A DNA stretch of 64,000 nucleotides from Rhizobiaceae bacterium (GCA_025698895.1 JAILWO010000002.1:806001-870000), one strand, 5' to 3'. Counted from the first letter of the stretch, positions 45,616 through 55,915 are shown. Translations and numbers: made by a program. The notes: generated by a model not told the origin, from the letters alone.

Positions 45616-47235
45616 GTGACGCATGAAGTGACAAACCAGCCGCCCCCGCTCGCGGGCGGCAATGCCTGGCGCGGCGACCCGCTGCTGGAGCAGATCTGCG
45701 AGGGGCTTTCGGAGAGCGTGCGGCGCGACCTCGACCAGCAGGGACGGTTCGTGCTGACGGCGGAGGCGCAGGACCTCGCCCGGCTGGCGAATACCGAGAC
45801 GCCGAAGCTGCGCACCCATGACCGGCAGGGCCGGCGGGTCGACCTCGTCGAGTTCCATCCGGCCTATCATGCGCTGATGCGGCGTTCGGTTCAGATCGGG
45901 CTCCATTCCTCGATCTGGGAGAACACCGAGGAGGAGGCCGGCAAGCGCCATCTGTCGCGGGCGGCGCGCTTCTTCCTGACCGCCCAGCTCGAATGCGGGC
46001 ATCTGTGCCCCATCACCATGACCAGCGCCTCGCTGGCCGCGCTGATGGCGAGCACCAAGCTGTTCCGCGAATGGGCGCCGCGCGTGACGACGCGCAAATA
46101 TGATTCGGCGCAGAAGCCGCCCGTCGAGAAGGCCGGCCTGACGCTGGGCATGGGCATGACGGAAAAACAGGGCGGCACCGACGTGCGCGCTAACACCACG
46201 CGCGCCGAACCAGCCGGCAACGGCTTCTATCGCCTGACCGGCCACAAATGGTTCATGTCGGCGCCGATGTGCGACGCATTCCTGGTGCTGGCGCAAGCGG
46301 AGGAGGGGCTGTCCTGCTTCCTGATGCCGCGCATCCTCGGCGACGGCTCGGCCAACGGGCTGCGCTTCCAGCGCCTGAAGGACAAGCTCGGCAACCGCTC
46401 GAACGCATCCTCCGAGGTGGAATTCACCGGCGCCGTCGCCGAGATCGTCGGCGAGCCGGGGCAGGGGGTGAAGACGATCATGGACATGGTCACGCTCACC
46501 CGCCTCGACTGCGCGGTGGCCACGGCCGGCATCATGCGCGCCGGCATGGCCGAGGCAGTGCATCATGCCCGCCACCGCAAGGTCTTCGGCACCGAGCTGA
46601 TCGACCAGCCCCTGATGGCGCGGGTGCTGGCCGACATGGCGCTCGACACGGCGGCCGCGACCGCGCTGTCGATGCGCCTGGCGCGGTCCTTCGACGAGGC
46701 GGCCAATGATCGCGGCGAGGCGGCGTTCGCCCGGGCCATGACCCCGGTCGTGAAATACTGGGTCTGCAAGATGGCGCCGGCCCTGCTCTACGAGGCGATG
46801 GAGTGCCTCGGCGGCAATGGCTATGTCGAGGAAGCGCCGCTGGCGCGCTATTATCGCGAGGCCCCGGTCAATGCGATCTGGGAAGGCTCGGGCAATGTCA
46901 TGGCGCTCGATATATTGCGCGTGGCGAGCCGCGCCCCGGCGCTGTTCGACGAGGTGTTCGACGGGATCGAGGCCGATCTGGGCCCGACCGGCAAGAACAC
47001 GACCGGCGTGCTGCGCGCGGCGCTCCAGGTGGCGATGACGGACCAGGGCTCGGGCCGCATCCTGGCCGAGCAGCTCGCGCTCGCGGCGGCCGGGGCGGAA
47101 CTGCGCCGGCTCGGCGCCGGCCGGATCGCCGACGCCTTCATTGAAAGCCGGCTGGGCGGTCAGTGGCGCAACACTTACGGCATGCTGGACGCCCGTTTCG
47201 ACGCCCGCTCGATCATCGATTCGCTCTATACCTGA
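45616..47235 (+). CDS. acyl-CoA dehydrogenase family protein, AidB-like
   Basis: 539 residues, longer than ordinary acyl-CoA dehydrogenases (about 380-400). TMTSASLAALMAS, TLGMGMTEKQGGTDVRANTTRAEP, FMSAPMCDAFLVLAQAEEGLSCFLMPRI, TRLDCAVATAGIMRAGMAEAVHHARHRKVFG and MECLGGNGYVEEAPLARYYREAPVNAIWEGSGNVMALDILR match the AidB subgroup (isovaleryl-CoA dehydrogenase-like flavoproteins, with DNA-binding tails in E. coli AidB). A role in alkylation protection or fatty-acid/leucine metabolism is possible. GTG start preceded by AGGACGG. Its 3' end overlaps the convergent AEC gene by ten bases. Confidence 0.88.
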   Translation: MTHEVTNQPPPLAGGNAWRGDPLLEQICEGLSESVRRDLDQQGRFVLTAEAQDLARLANTETPKLRTHDRQGRRVDLVEFHPAYHALMRRSVQIGLHSSIWENTEEEAGKRHLSRAARFFLTAQLECGHLCPITMTSASLAALMASTKLFREWAPRVTTRKYDSAQKPPVEKAGLTLGMGMTEKQGGTDVRANTTRAEPAGNGFYRLTGHKWFMSAPMCDAFLVLAQAEEGLSCFLMPRILGDGSANGLRFQRLKDKLGNRSNASSEVEFTGAVAEIVGEPGQGVKTIMDMVTLTRLDCAVATAGIMRAGMAEAVHHARHRKVFGTELIDQPLMARVLADMALDTAAATALSMRLARSFDEAANDRGEAAFARAMTPVVKYWVCKMAPALLYEAMECLGGNGYVEEAPLARYYREAPVNAIWEGSGNVMALDILRVASRAPALFDEVFDGIEADLGPTGKNTTGVLRAALQVAMTDQGSGRILAEQLALAAAGAELRRLGAGRIADAFIESRLGGQWRNTYGMLDARFDARSIIDSLYT

Positions 47236-48170
47236 ACGCCGCCGAGCCGGCCGGTGATCCACAGCACGGCCGGGATGGTGAAGAAGGCCACGATGGTCTG
47301 CATGGTGGTGACGGCCGCGTAGAGCGGCGCGTCACCACCGAGACGGCGCGCCAGCAGATAGCCATTCATGGCCGTGGGCATCGCGCCGCACAGCATCAGA
47401 TAAACAAGGCCGTCGCCGCCGACGCCGAAGCCCAGCGCCAGCGCCAGAAGCATGGCCGGAAAGACCACGAGCTTGATGGCGACGGGAATCCACAGGGCCG
47501 ACGACGTCGCCAGAAGGTCGCCCGGCCTCAGCCCCGCGCCGATCGCCACCAGCCCCATGCCGAGCGCGGCGCTGCCGATCAGGTCGAGCGTCACGCCGAT
47601 CGGCTGGTAGAGGCCGAACGGCATCATGCGCATCACGATCGCCGCCGCGGAGGCGATGATCAACGGATTGGTGGCGATGGCGCGCGCGGTGCGGCCCAGC
47701 CCCGACGGACCGGTCGCGAAATGCGTCACCACATAGACCGAGGCGAAGTTGATCGGGATGATGATGACGGCCATGACCAGCGCCACGACGGCGGCACCCT
47801 CCGGGGGAAAAAGCTTCTGCGCCACGGCGAGCGCCATGAAGCCGTTCCAGCGCACCGAGGTCTGGTAGACCGACGAATATTGCGAGCGCGCCACCAGCCC
47901 GGTGGCGCGAAACAGCGGCCACAGGGCGGCCATGCTTACCAAAAGCAGCGCCAGCGCCCCGCCGAGCGCGGCCATCATCCGGTCGAGCTCGAGACCCGAG
48001 AAGTCGGCCCTGAGTATGGTGATGAACAACAGCACCGGGTAGAGGAACCAGTATCCGATCTGCTCCAGCCCGGGCCAGCCGCTGTCGTCGATGAGCGGCG
48101 TGCGCCTGAGCAGATTGCCCGCGACGATCAGCAGGAAGATAGGCAGGATCGATTCGAAGATGGCGAGCAT
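47226..48170 (-). CDS. AEC family transporter (auxin efflux carrier-like permease)
   Basis: 314 residues with ten hydrophobic segments in two five-helix repeats: MLAIFESILPIFLLIVAGNLLRRTPLIDDSGWPGLEQIGYWFLYPVLLF at the start and PTAMNGYLLARRLGGDAPLYAAVTTMQTIVAFFTIPAVLWI at the end. AEC members move malonate, malate or other organic anions. Substrate unknown. Convergent with the AidB-like gene. Confidence 0.87.
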   Translation of the reverse strand: MLAIFESILPIFLLIVAGNLLRRTPLIDDSGWPGLEQIGYWFLYPVLLFITILRADFSGLELDRMMAALGGALALLLVSMAALWPLFRATGLVARSQYSSVYQTSVRWNGFMALAVAQKLFPPEGAAVVALVMAVIIIPINFASVYVVTHFATGPSGLGRTARAIATNPLIIASAAAIVMRMMPFGLYQPIGVTLDLIGSAALGMGLVAIGAGLRPGDLLATSSALWIPVAIKLVVFPAMLLALALGFGVGGDGLVYLMLCGAMPTAMNGYLLARRLGGDAPLYAAVTTMQTIVAFFTIPAVLWITGRLGGVQV

Positions 48171-48320
48171 GGTGCGGGAGACCGGAGGGACCGGCTGCGG
48201 GCATAGGCCGCTGCAGCGCGCCGTGTAAAGCCGACGACCACGGCGTTAACCTTAATGAATGGTTTCATTTGAGTTCCGTCCGGCAGCGCCCCAGTTTGGT
48301 CCGAGAGGAAGGCGGGAATC

Positions 48321-48827
48321 ATGCCGAGGATCATAGCGCTCTGCTCCGCACTGTTCTGGACGGCGAGCTTCGCGATGCAGGCGATCGGGCAGTCCTGGAT
48401 GGCCCCGCTGGAAACGGTCAGCCTCCACGTGCTGGGGATGACGCTGGCGAACGCGCTCGCGGCGGCGATGTTCGTGTGGATGGCGATCACCATCCTGTTC
48501 GAATCCGATCCCGAATCGTCCGACGGCGTCGTCCGCTCCGCCTTTTCGGTCGCAGGCGGGATCACGCTTCTCGGGCTCCTGCGTGCGGGGGTGACGCCAG
48601 AGCAGGGAACGAGCGTCATGCCGGCGGTGACCTTCGCCGCGCTGATGGCGACCTATGCGGCGATTCACGCCGAAAAGCGCGCCGTGCAGGACGCCGCAGA
48701 CGACGGCGAACTCGACGAGGTGCGCCGCGCGGCCCGGCACATGGCGCGCACCGCGGCACGGACGATACTTTTCGGGCGCATGGCCGCTTCGGGCCTGGGA
48801 CGCATGGAACGGGACGACGCGGCATGA
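48321..48827 (+). CDS. hypothetical membrane protein
   Basis: 168 residues; no named family recognised. Four hydrophobic segments occur (IALCSALFWTASFAMQAI; VLGMTLANALAAAMFVWMAITILF; VAGGITLLGLLRAGVTP; VMPAVTFAALMATYAAI), with a basic amphipathic C-terminus (DEVRRAARHMARTAARTILFGRM). AGGAAGG precedes the ATG. Its stop overlaps the start of the next gene (ATGA), so the two are translationally coupled. Confidence 0.68.
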   Translation: MPRIIALCSALFWTASFAMQAIGQSWMAPLETVSLHVLGMTLANALAAAMFVWMAITILFESDPESSDGVVRSAFSVAGGITLLGLLRAGVTPEQGTSVMPAVTFAALMATYAAIHAEKRAVQDAADDGELDEVRRAARHMARTAARTILFGRMAASGLGRMERDDAA

Positions 48828-49144
48828 AGTACCTATTCGCACTGTGGGCGGCGCCGCTGATCCTGTTCTGGGGCTGGTTCGGCCTGTCCTACTATAACAT
48901 CCATTTCGGCTACGTGATGCTGTCGCGCCCGGCGCACGACCTGATCTTCCAGCTCTATGGCGACGTGCTCGGCATCGACCCCGGCATCATTCCCGGCATG
49001 GTCGCCAGGGCCTGCATCCTCGACACCTTCATCATCCTGGGTATCTGGGCCTTCCGCCGCCGCCGCGAGATTCGCGCCTGGTGGGAACGCCGCGGAACGC
49101 GGAACCAGGCGCCCGCCGCGCGCTATGCCGAACCTGCCGAGTAG
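48824..49144 (+). CDS. small membrane protein, probably DUF6105
   Basis: 106 residues: TM helix [87 protein letters not shown], then a short basic/Pro tail. The [20 protein letters not shown] and YGDVLGID features match the DUF6105 family found in rhizobia as far as I recall. ATGA overlap with the preceding membrane gene. Its 3' end overlaps the convergent ruvX by about 20 bp. Confidence 0.68.
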   Translation: MKYLFALWAAPLILFWGWFGLSYYNIHFGYVMLSRPAHDLIFQLYGDVLGIDPGIIPGMVARACILDTFIILGIWAFRRRREIRAWWERRGTRNQAPAARYAEPAE

Positions 49145-49614
49145 CCTCGGTCCAGCTTCCTCAGCCGATCCAGAACGCCTTGCAGGATGAAGGCCGCGGC
49201 CGCCGAGTCGATGCGGTCGTCGCGCTTGCGGCGCGACACGTCCATGTCGATCAGCGCGCGCTCGGCGGCGACGGTCGACAGCCGCTCGTCCCACCAGGCG
49301 ATCGGAATATCGTCAAGCTTCATGAGGTTGCGCACGAAAGCCCGTGTCGACTGGACGCGCGGTCCCGCGCTGCCGTCCATGTTGACCGGCAAGCCGACGA
49401 CCAGTGCCGCCACCTCGTCGCGCGCCAGCGCGGCCAGCAGCGCCTCGGCGTCAAGCGTGAATTTGCGTCGTATGATGACCGGGCGCGGATGCGCAAAAGC
49501 AAGCCCCGCGTCCGACACGGCGAGCCCGATCGTCTTGTCGCCCAGATCGATCGCGGCCAGCCTGCGCCCTCCTTTCAGCAGCGGCGGCAGGTCGTTCACC
49601 TCGATCGTGGTCAT
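49123..49614 (-). CDS. ruvX: Holliday junction resolvase-like RuvX (YqgF)
   Basis: 163 residues. RNase H-like core: [16 protein letters not shown] with the catalytic Asp, [34 protein letters not shown] and [19 protein letters not shown]. In the cell it acts in pre-16S rRNA maturation and/or recombination (family knowledge). The start MTTIEVND at 49614 gives the usual length; a longer frame to 49653 exists. Convergent overlap with the preceding membrane gene. Confidence 0.93.
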   Translation of the reverse strand: MTTIEVNDLPPLLKGGRRLAAIDLGDKTIGLAVSDAGLAFAHPRPVIIRRKFTLDAEALLAALARDEVAALVVGLPVNMDGSAGPRVQSTRAFVRNLMKLDDIPIAWWDERLSTVAAERALIDMDVSRRKRDDRIDSAAAAFILQGVLDRLRKLDRGYSAGSA

Positions 49615-49715
49615 GGAATTTGCCCGCCGGTTTTGACTTCGCGCCTGTGGCACCTATCCTCCCGAGCGTCAAACAGAGCGGCCACCGCCGCCGCGACATT
49701 CGGGAGACGTCCGCG

Positions 49716-50423
49716 ATGAAGCTTACCTGGTACGGCCATTCCTCTTTTCGCGTCGAGGCCGGCGGCGCAACGATCCTGATCGATCCGTTCCTGTCGGGCA
49801 ATCCCAGCTGGGGAAAGCCCTGGGAGGACGCGGCGGACGGCGTGACGCACGTGCTGCTGACCCATGGCCACGATGATCATATCGGCGACGCGGCCGAAAT
49901 CCAGAAGAAGACCGGCGCCATGCTGGTCGGCAGCTTCGAGGTCTGCATGTACCTCGTCGGGAAGGGCGCCGACGGCGACAGGATCAACCCCGGCAACACA
50001 GGCGGCACGGTCGATTGCGGCGGCTTCACCACATCCTTCGTGCAGGCCCATCATTCGTCGTCGGCCGCGCGGGAGGGCGGCGGCAATGTCTATCTCGGCA
50101 ATCCGCTGGGGCTCGTGCTGCACTTCCCCGACGACAAGACGCTCTACCACATGGGTGACACCGACATTTTCGGCGACATGGCGCTGATCCAGGAACTGCA
50201 CCAGCCGGAGGTCGGGCTCGTGCCGGTTGGCGACCGCTTCACCATGGGCGGCGCGGTGGCCGCGCTCGCCTGCCAGCGGTTCTTCAAGTTCGAGACCGTC
50301 GTGCCATGCCACTATGGAACCTTCGGCATCATCGACCAGACGCCCGACAAGTTCGTGTCAGGCATGGAGGGTTCGGGCGCCACGGTGAAGACGCCGGCGA
50401 TCGGGGAGACCTTCGAGGTATGA
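49716..50423 (+). CDS. UPF0173 metal-dependent hydrolase
   Basis: 235 residues of the metallo-beta-lactamase fold: [30 protein letters not shown], the metal motif [30 protein letters not shown] and PCHYGTF. This is the UPF0173/YtkL group; physiological substrate unknown. ATG 49716 has GGGAGA upstream, and the 101-bp divergent gap to ruvX holds both promoters. Confidence 0.93.
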   Translation: MKLTWYGHSSFRVEAGGATILIDPFLSGNPSWGKPWEDAADGVTHVLLTHGHDDHIGDAAEIQKKTGAMLVGSFEVCMYLVGKGADGDRINPGNTGGTVDCGGFTTSFVQAHHSSSAAREGGGNVYLGNPLGLVLHFPDDKTLYHMGDTDIFGDMALIQELHQPEVGLVPVGDRFTMGGAVAALACQRFFKFETVVPCHYGTFGIIDQTPDKFVSGMEGSGATVKTPAIGETFEV

Positions 50424-50514
50424 CCGGCCATGGCGCGCCGGCGTCCTTGCGCCCGGCGCGCGCGGCAACTATAGGCCGTGTCGAAGCCCTCCCGTCCGAC
50501 CGGAGCCCAAGCCG

Positions 50515-50802
50515 ATGTCCGTCGACACCGCCACCGTCAAGCGCGTCGCGCGCCTTGCGCGCATCGCCGTCACCGACGACGACGCCGAGCGCATGACCGG
50601 CGAACTCAACGCTATCCTCGGCTTCGTCGAGCAGCTCGGCGAGGTCGACGTGTCCGGTGTCGACGCCATGACGTCGGTCACGCCGATGGAGATGAAGAAG
50701 CGTCAGGACGTGGTGACCGACGGCGGCAAGGCCGACGACATCGTCGCCAATGCGCCGATGACGGACGAGAACTTCTTCCTCGTGCCCAAGGTGGTGGAGT
50801 AA
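50515..50802 (+). CDS. gatC: Asp-tRNA(Asn)/Glu-tRNA(Gln) amidotransferase subunit C
   Basis: 95 residues. [55 protein letters not shown]...[14 protein letters not shown] is a complete GatC, ending in the usual FFxVPKVVE. It stabilises the GatA/GatB amidotransferase that makes Gln-tRNA or Asn-tRNA. It is separated from gatA by a GNAT gene. Confidence 0.96.
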   Translation: MSVDTATVKRVARLARIAVTDDDAERMTGELNAILGFVEQLGEVDVSGVDAMTSVTPMEMKKRQDVVTDGGKADDIVANAPMTDENFFLVPKVVE

Positions 50803-50807
50803 CCCCC

Positions 50808-51296
50808 ATGGGAATCACGATCGCCGTGGAGACGCCCCTGCAGGACGACGTGCGCGCCCTGATCGCCGAACTGAACGATGCGATCACCGCGCAGGAGCCC
50901 GCTACGCCGGAGGAGTTCAATTTTCGCATGACGGTCGACGAGATGGCAGGCTCCGAGACCACAGTCTGGGTGGCTCGCATCAACGGTGAGGCTGTCGGCT
51001 GCGGCGCGCTTTTGCGCCACCGGGGCGGCTTCGGCGAAGTCAAGCGCATGTATGTGCGCCGGTCCGCGCAAGGGAAGGGCGTCGGCGGGCTGATCCTCGC
51101 CGAAATAGAGTCGCTGGCTGCCGCCGAGGGACTGCGCTATCTGGCGCTTGAAACCGGCGGCGACGGTTATGGCGCGGCGCGACGCGTCTATGAGCGTGCT
51201 GGCTACCGGCGCTGCGGGGCCTTCGGCGACTATCCCGACAACCCCTATTCGACCTTCTACCGCAAGGACCTTTCCGCCGCGCCCGCGGTCGCCTGA
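50808..51296 (+). CDS. GNAT family N-acetyltransferase between gatC and gatA
   Basis: 162 residues. [26 protein letters not shown] leads into the GNAT core, with the acetyl-CoA loop [23 protein letters not shown] (QGKGVG) and [44 protein letters not shown]. Substrate unknown; possibly a small amine or peptide. It starts five bases after gatC and ends 14 bp before gatA, so it shares their operon. Confidence 0.9.
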   Translation: MGITIAVETPLQDDVRALIAELNDAITAQEPATPEEFNFRMTVDEMAGSETTVWVARINGEAVGCGALLRHRGGFGEVKRMYVRRSAQGKGVGGLILAEIESLAAAEGLRYLALETGGDGYGAARRVYERAGYRRCGAFGDYPDNPYSTFYRKDLSAAPAVA

Positions 51297-51310
51297 ACGG
51301 ACTTTTCCAG

Positions 51311-52792
51311 ATGACCGACCTGACCAAATTCACCATCGCCGAAGCGCGCAAGAAGCTCGACGGGCGGGAGTTCTCGGCGCTCGAACTGACCGACGCCTAT
51401 CTCGCCGCGATCGACGTCGCCAACCCGGCGCTCAACGCCTATGTGACGGTCAGCCACGATCGCGCGCGCGAGATGGCCAGGGCCTCCGACGCGCGGCTGG
51501 CGAAAGGCGAGGGCGGCGCGCTGGAGGGCATTCCCCTCGGCATCAAGGACCTGTTCGCGACCGAAGGCGTGCACACGCAGGCCTGCAGTCACATCCTCGA
51601 CGGTTTCCAGCCGCGCTATGAATCGACGGTGACGGCCAATCTGTGGGCCGACGGCGCCGTCATGCTGGGCAAGCTCAACATGGACGAGTTCGCGATGGGC
51701 TCGTCGAACGAGACCAGCCATTATGGGCCGGTGATCAATCCCTGGCGCGCCAAGGGCTCCAACAAGGATCTGGTGCCCGGCGGCTCGTCGGGCGGGTCGG
51801 CCGCGGCCGTCTCGGCCTGGCTTTGCGCGGGCGCGACCGCGACCGACACCGGCGGCTCGATCCGGCAGCCGGCCGCCTTCACCGCGACCGTCGGCGTCAA
51901 GCCGACCTATGGACGGGTCTCGCGCTGGGGCATCGTCGCCTTCGCCTCCTCGCTGGACCAGGCGGGGCCGATCGCGCGCGATGTGCGCGACGCCGCGATC
52001 CTGCTCAAATCCATGGCCTCCGTGGACGACAAGGACACCACCTCGGCCGACCGGCCGGTGCCCGATTATGCGGCCGCCATCGGCCGCTCGATGAAGGGCA
52101 TGAAGGTCGGCATTCCGCGCGAATACCGCGTCGACGGCATGCCCGACGAGATCGAGAAGCTCTGGCAGGAGGGGATCGGCTGGATGCGCGATGCGGGCGC
52201 CGAGATCGTCGACATCTCGCTGCCGCACACGAAATACGCGCTGCCGGCCTATTACATCGTGGCGCCGGCGGAGGCCTCGTCCAACCTGGCGCGCTATGAC
52301 GGCGTTCGCTACGGGCTGCGAGTGCCCGGCAAGGACATCCTCGAGACCTATGAGAACACGCGCGCCGCCGGCTTCGGCCGCGAGGTCAAGCGGCGCATCC
52401 TGATCGGCACCTATGTGCTCTCGGCCGGCTATTACGACGCCTATTATCTGCGCGCGCAGAAGGTGCGCACGCTGATCAAGAAGGATTTCGAGGACGTGTT
52501 CGCGGCCGGGGTGGACGCGATCCTGACGCCGGCCACGCCCTCGGCGGCTTTCGGGGTGGCCGACCAGGACATGGCCGCCGATCCGGTCAAGATGTATCTC
52601 AACGATATCTTCACGGTGACGGTGAACATGGCCGGGCTGCCGGGCATCGCCGTGCCGGCCGGGCTCGACGGCAAGGGCCTTCCGCTCGGCCTGCAGCTGA
52701 TCGGCCGGCCCTTCGACGAGGAAACCCTGTTTCAGGCCGGCCATGTGATCGAGCAGGCGGCGGGGCAATTCGCGCCCGAACGGTGGTGGTAG
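51311..52792 (+). CDS. gatA: Asp-tRNA(Asn)/Glu-tRNA(Gln) amidotransferase subunit A
   Basis: 493 residues of the amidase-signature family. Catalytic triad: Lys in [12 protein letters not shown], cis-Ser in [15 protein letters not shown] and Ser in [15 protein letters not shown]. Further conserved: [27 protein letters not shown] and [25 protein letters not shown]. It hydrolyses glutamine and supplies ammonia for tRNA transamidation. gatB is not visible downstream and is probably elsewhere. Confidence 0.97.
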   Translation: MTDLTKFTIAEARKKLDGREFSALELTDAYLAAIDVANPALNAYVTVSHDRAREMARASDARLAKGEGGALEGIPLGIKDLFATEGVHTQACSHILDGFQPRYESTVTANLWADGAVMLGKLNMDEFAMGSSNETSHYGPVINPWRAKGSNKDLVPGGSSGGSAAAVSAWLCAGATATDTGGSIRQPAAFTATVGVKPTYGRVSRWGIVAFASSLDQAGPIARDVRDAAILLKSMASVDDKDTTSADRPVPDYAAAIGRSMKGMKVGIPREYRVDGMPDEIEKLWQEGIGWMRDAGAEIVDISLPHTKYALPAYYIVAPAEASSNLARYDGVRYGLRVPGKDILETYENTRAAGFGREVKRRILIGTYVLSAGYYDAYYLRAQKVRTLIKKDFEDVFAAGVDAILTPATPSAAFGVADQDMAADPVKMYLNDIFTVTVNMAGLPGIAVPAGLDGKGLPLGLQLIGRPFDEETLFQAGHVIEQAAGQFAPERWW

Positions 52793-52955
52793 GAGCCCTT
52801 TGGATAATTCCTTTCCGGGGGGCATTTGAAGCGATTTTCTCCGGTGCTCATGGACCTCATGTCCACTGTGCTCCGGTTCTCGAAAATCACTCCATCTACC
52901 TCCCCGCAAAGGTTTCTCAAAAGGGCTCCAAGCGCCCCAGGGAATGGGCTGCCCA

Positions 52956-53750
52956 ATGACGTTCGTTCTGTCCAAGGTCTTCTGGGCGCTCGTCCAGCCG
53001 CTCAGCCTCGTAGCACTCCTCATCCTCGCCAGCCTGGTGGCCCGGTGGCTGTCCTGGCGCGGCACGGGCACGCTGCTTTCGGTGCTGGCGCTCATGATCC
53101 TGTTCGTCGCCGCCTTTACCTCGGCGGGCGCGCTGATGCTGCTGCCGCTGGAGAAACGCCATCCACGGCCGGAGCCGGCGCCGGAGCGGGTGGCCGGGAT
53201 CATCGTGCTGGGCGGCGGGTTCGAGGGCGGCATCAACATGGCGCGGGGCGGATACGACCTCAACAGCGGCGGCGACCGGATGGTCGAAACGGCCATCCTG
53301 GCGCGGCGCTACCCGGACGCGCGGGTGGTGGTGACGGGCGGCACCGGAACGCTGGTGCTGCAGGGCGAGGGCGACGCCGCGACGGCGCCGCGCCTGCTCG
53401 AAGCGCTCGGCGTGGACCGGGAGCGGCTCGTGCTGGAGAACGATTCGCGCAACACTCATGAGAACGCCACCTATACAAGGCGTCTCGTATCGCCGGCCGA
53501 AGGCGAGACTTGGCTTCTGGTCACCTCCGCCTTCCACATGCCGCGGTCGGTAGCGCTGTTCGAGCGCGCGGGTTTTGCCGTCACACCGTGGCCTGTCGAC
53601 TATCGTACACGGGGCAACGAGACCGTCGAATTGTTCGCCGACAACCCCGTCGATTCGCTGCAGACCTTCACGCTCGGCATCCGCGAATGGACCGGGCTGT
53701 TCGCCTACTGGGTCATGGGCCGCATCGACACACCCTTTCCCGGCGCCTGA
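52956..53750 (+). CDS. YdcF/ElyC (DUF218) family membrane protein
   Basis: 264 residues. Two N-terminal helices (LSLVALLILASLVARWLSW; LLSVLALMILFVAAFTSAGALMLLPL) are followed by the DUF218 Rossmann-like domain: GIIVLGGGFEG, ARVVVTGGTGTLVLQGEGDAATAPRLLEALGVDRERLVLENDSRNTHENATYTRR and LLVTSAFHMPRSVALFERAGF. ElyC-like proteins act in envelope lipid-carrier homeostasis. Start 52956 is chosen over 52944 because the earlier ATG has no space to its AGGGA; both are possible. Confidence 0.85.
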   Translation: MTFVLSKVFWALVQPLSLVALLILASLVARWLSWRGTGTLLSVLALMILFVAAFTSAGALMLLPLEKRHPRPEPAPERVAGIIVLGGGFEGGINMARGGYDLNSGGDRMVETAILARRYPDARVVVTGGTGTLVLQGEGDAATAPRLLEALGVDRERLVLENDSRNTHENATYTRRLVSPAEGETWLLVTSAFHMPRSVALFERAGFAVTPWPVDYRTRGNETVELFADNPVDSLQTFTLGIREWTGLFAYWVMGRIDTPFPGA

Positions 53751-53982
53751 TATCCACCGAAACGACGCGGTAAAGACACGATTTCGCCACGATCCGCCAT
53801 CGCGTACGTTACTAAACGTAAGGTCCAACGATCTGAAATCGTTAGGCAACGGACATGGACGCGGCGGGAGGGGGCTTGGATTGCGGCTTTTCTTCGTCCA
53901 ATTGCCGATTGCGCCGACAGCCGAGGTCGGCTAGTTAATCAACCGTTAAACGCCGGGGGAGCCGAGAGCTCGATACAGGCGA

Positions 53983-54150
53983 ATGGGTAACCAACACAAA
54001 ACTCTCGATAGCGGATCGTTCATGGACGACGGGGTGAAGAAGTCCTGCTGGGGCGTGACAGCCTGGGCAGTGATCGGGTTCGCGGGTCTCATCGCATTGG
54101 GCCTGCTGATCGGCGGCGGTGAAAACGCGGCGGTGCTGGCCGCGAGCTGA
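53983..54150 (+). CDS. 55-residue putative membrane peptide
   Basis: 55 codons: MGNQHKTLDSGSFMDDGVKKSCWGVTAWAVIGFAGLIALGLLIGGGENAAVLAAS. A short polar N-terminus precedes one hydrophobic helix (about residues 23-45). Codon use is high-GC like the neighbours, and a strong terminator follows (54171-54204), which supports a real transcript. No family recognised and the ribosome site is weak. The 230 bp upstream contain two small hairpins (TACGTT/AACGTA near 53804; AACGAT/ATCGTT at 53827-53843). Confidence 0.5.
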   Translation: MGNQHKTLDSGSFMDDGVKKSCWGVTAWAVIGFAGLIALGLLIGGGENAAVLAAS

Positions 54151-54170
54151 TCGCAAAATTCCTGAATTTC

Positions 54171-54204
54171 GAAAAGGGCGCGGCCTTTATGACGCGCCCT
54201 TTTC
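54171..54204 (+). terminator. strong hairpin terminator after the 55-codon gene
   Basis: GAAAAGGGCGCG and CGCGCCCTTTTC form a perfect 12-bp stem around a 10-base loop. The A/T arms make it work on either strand. It lies 21 bp after the small gene and about 100 bp before sdaA. Confidence 0.8.
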
Positions 54205-54307
54205 GCGTGCAGGCATGTCGTTGCGAAGCCAGCAAACGTCGACGCCGGATGGCGGCGACGGCACGGGATGTCCTAGAAGCGGGACGACGGCACGGAGCAG
54301 TCGCGCC

Positions 54308-55708
54308 ATGTTCCTTTCGGTATTCGACCTGTTCAAGATCGGCATCGGCCCGTCGAGTTCGCACACGATGGGACCGATGACGGCGGCCCGCCGCTTCCTC
54401 GACGAAATCGCCTCGGGCGACTGGCCGCGTCCGGCGGGCGCGACCGTCGAGTGGCTCCGCGCCAGCCTTCACGGCTCGCTGGCCTTCACCGGCGTCGGGC
54501 ACGGCACCGACCGTGCCGTGATCCTGGGCCTGGACGGGCATGATCCGACGACGATCGACCCCGACCGCATCGACGGGCTGCTGGAACGCGTAGCGGGCGA
54601 GAAACGGGTGCGGCCGGAAGGTCATCCGGCCTATCGCTTCGATCCGGCGACCGATCTGGTCATGGACCGCAAGACGCCGCTGCCCGGCCACGCCAACGGC
54701 ATGGCGTTCGAGGCGTTCGACGCGGACGACCGGCTGTTGCTGAGGCGCGTCTTCTATTCGGTCGGCGGTGGCTTCGTCCTGTCGGAGGAGGAGTTGCAAC
54801 GTGAGAAGTCGCGCGCCGCGCCGCCCGAGGGGGCCGGCATGCCTTACCCCTTCCGCAACGCGGCCGAAATGCTGGAGATGGCGGCGTCCAGCGGCCTGAC
54901 GATCGCCGAGATGAAGCGGGCCAACGAGGAGACGCGCATGCCGCGCGCCGAACTCGATCGCGGGCTCGACGCGATATGGGAGGCGATGAGCGCCTGCATC
55001 GACCGGGGTCTGTCACGCGACGGCATCATGCCGGGCGGGCTCAAGGTCCGTCGCCGGGCGCGCGTGCTTCATGACCGGCTTGAGGACGAATGGCGTCAGA
55101 ACCGTCCCAATCCGCTCCTGGCCAATGACTGGCTGGCGGTCTTCGCCATGGCCGTCAACGAGGAGAACGCGGCGGGCGGTCGCGTCGTCACCGCGCCCAC
55201 CAACGGCGCGGCGGGCACGCTGCCGGCGGTGCTGCGCTACTGGCGCAAGTTCCATGTCGACGCCGATCCGGTGGGCACACGCGACTTCCTGCTCACCGCC
55301 GCGGCGATCGGCGGCATCATCAAGCACAACGCCTCGATCTCGGGCGCTGAGGTCGGCTGCCAGGGCGAGGTCGGCTCGGCCTCGGCCATGGCGGCAGCCG
55401 GTCTGGCCGCCGTCATGGGCGGGACGCCCGAGCAGGTCGAGAATGCGGCGGAGATCGCCCTGGAACATCATCTGGGCATGACCTGCGACCCCGTCGGCGG
55501 GCTGGTCCAGGTTCCGTGTATCGAGCGCAATGCGCTCGGCGCGGTCAAGGCCGTCACCGCCGCGTCGCTCGCCGTCAAGGGTGACGGCAAGCATTTCGTA
55601 CCGCTGGATGCAGCGATCGAGACGATGCGCCAGACCGGGCTCGACATGAACGAGCGCTACAAGGAAACCAGCCAGGGCGGCCTTGCCGTCAACGTCGTGG
55701 CGTGCTGA
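54308..55708 (+). CDS. sdaA: L-serine ammonia-lyase (iron-sulfur, single chain)
   Basis: 466 residues from [30 protein letters not shown], the beta domain start with the S-S-S-H-T-MGP substrate motif. The alpha part carries [42 protein letters not shown] and [18 protein letters not shown]; the three Cys bind the 4Fe-4S cluster. It deaminates serine to pyruvate. The frame is open to 54119, but that part crosses the terminator; 54308 is the conserved start. Convergent with the dodecin gene (three bp between stops). Confidence 0.96.
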   Translation: MFLSVFDLFKIGIGPSSSHTMGPMTAARRFLDEIASGDWPRPAGATVEWLRASLHGSLAFTGVGHGTDRAVILGLDGHDPTTIDPDRIDGLLERVAGEKRVRPEGHPAYRFDPATDLVMDRKTPLPGHANGMAFEAFDADDRLLLRRVFYSVGGGFVLSEEELQREKSRAAPPEGAGMPYPFRNAAEMLEMAASSGLTIAEMKRANEETRMPRAELDRGLDAIWEAMSACIDRGLSRDGIMPGGLKVRRRARVLHDRLEDEWRQNRPNPLLANDWLAVFAMAVNEENAAGGRVVTAPTNGAAGTLPAVLRYWRKFHVDADPVGTRDFLLTAAAIGGIIKHNASISGAEVGCQGEVGSASAMAAAGLAAVMGGTPEQVENAAEIALEHHLGMTCDPVGGLVQVPCIERNALGAVKAVTAASLAVKGDGKHFVPLDAAIETMRQTGLDMNERYKETSQGGLAVNVVAC

Positions 55709-55711
55709 GGC

Positions 55712-55915
55712 TCAGGTGCCTTCGAGAACGAAGGTGACCTTCATCGTGACCCGGTATTCCGAGATGCGCCCGTCCTGGACCCGCGCCTTGACGCTCTGGA
55801 CCCAGACCTCCTCGACATTCTTCAGGGTCTCGGTGGCGCGGTCGATGCCGTTGTTGATCGCCTCCTCGACCGAGGAGCCGGCCGCGATGATTTCGGTGGT
55901 GCGGGCGATGGACAT
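55712..55915 (-). CDS. dodecin family flavin-binding protein
   Basis: 67 residues: MSIARTTEIIAAGSSVEEAINNGIDRATETLKNVEEVWVQSVKARVQDGRISEYRVTMKVTFVLEGT, a complete dodecin (beta-alpha-beta-beta). It forms dodecameric hollow spheres that store riboflavin/FMN or CoA. CAGGAGG seven bases before the ATG supports the start and rejects the longer frame to 55999. Confidence 0.93.
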   Translation of the reverse strand: MSIARTTEIIAAGSSVEEAINNGIDRATETLKNVEEVWVQSVKARVQDGRISEYRVTMKVTFVLEGT

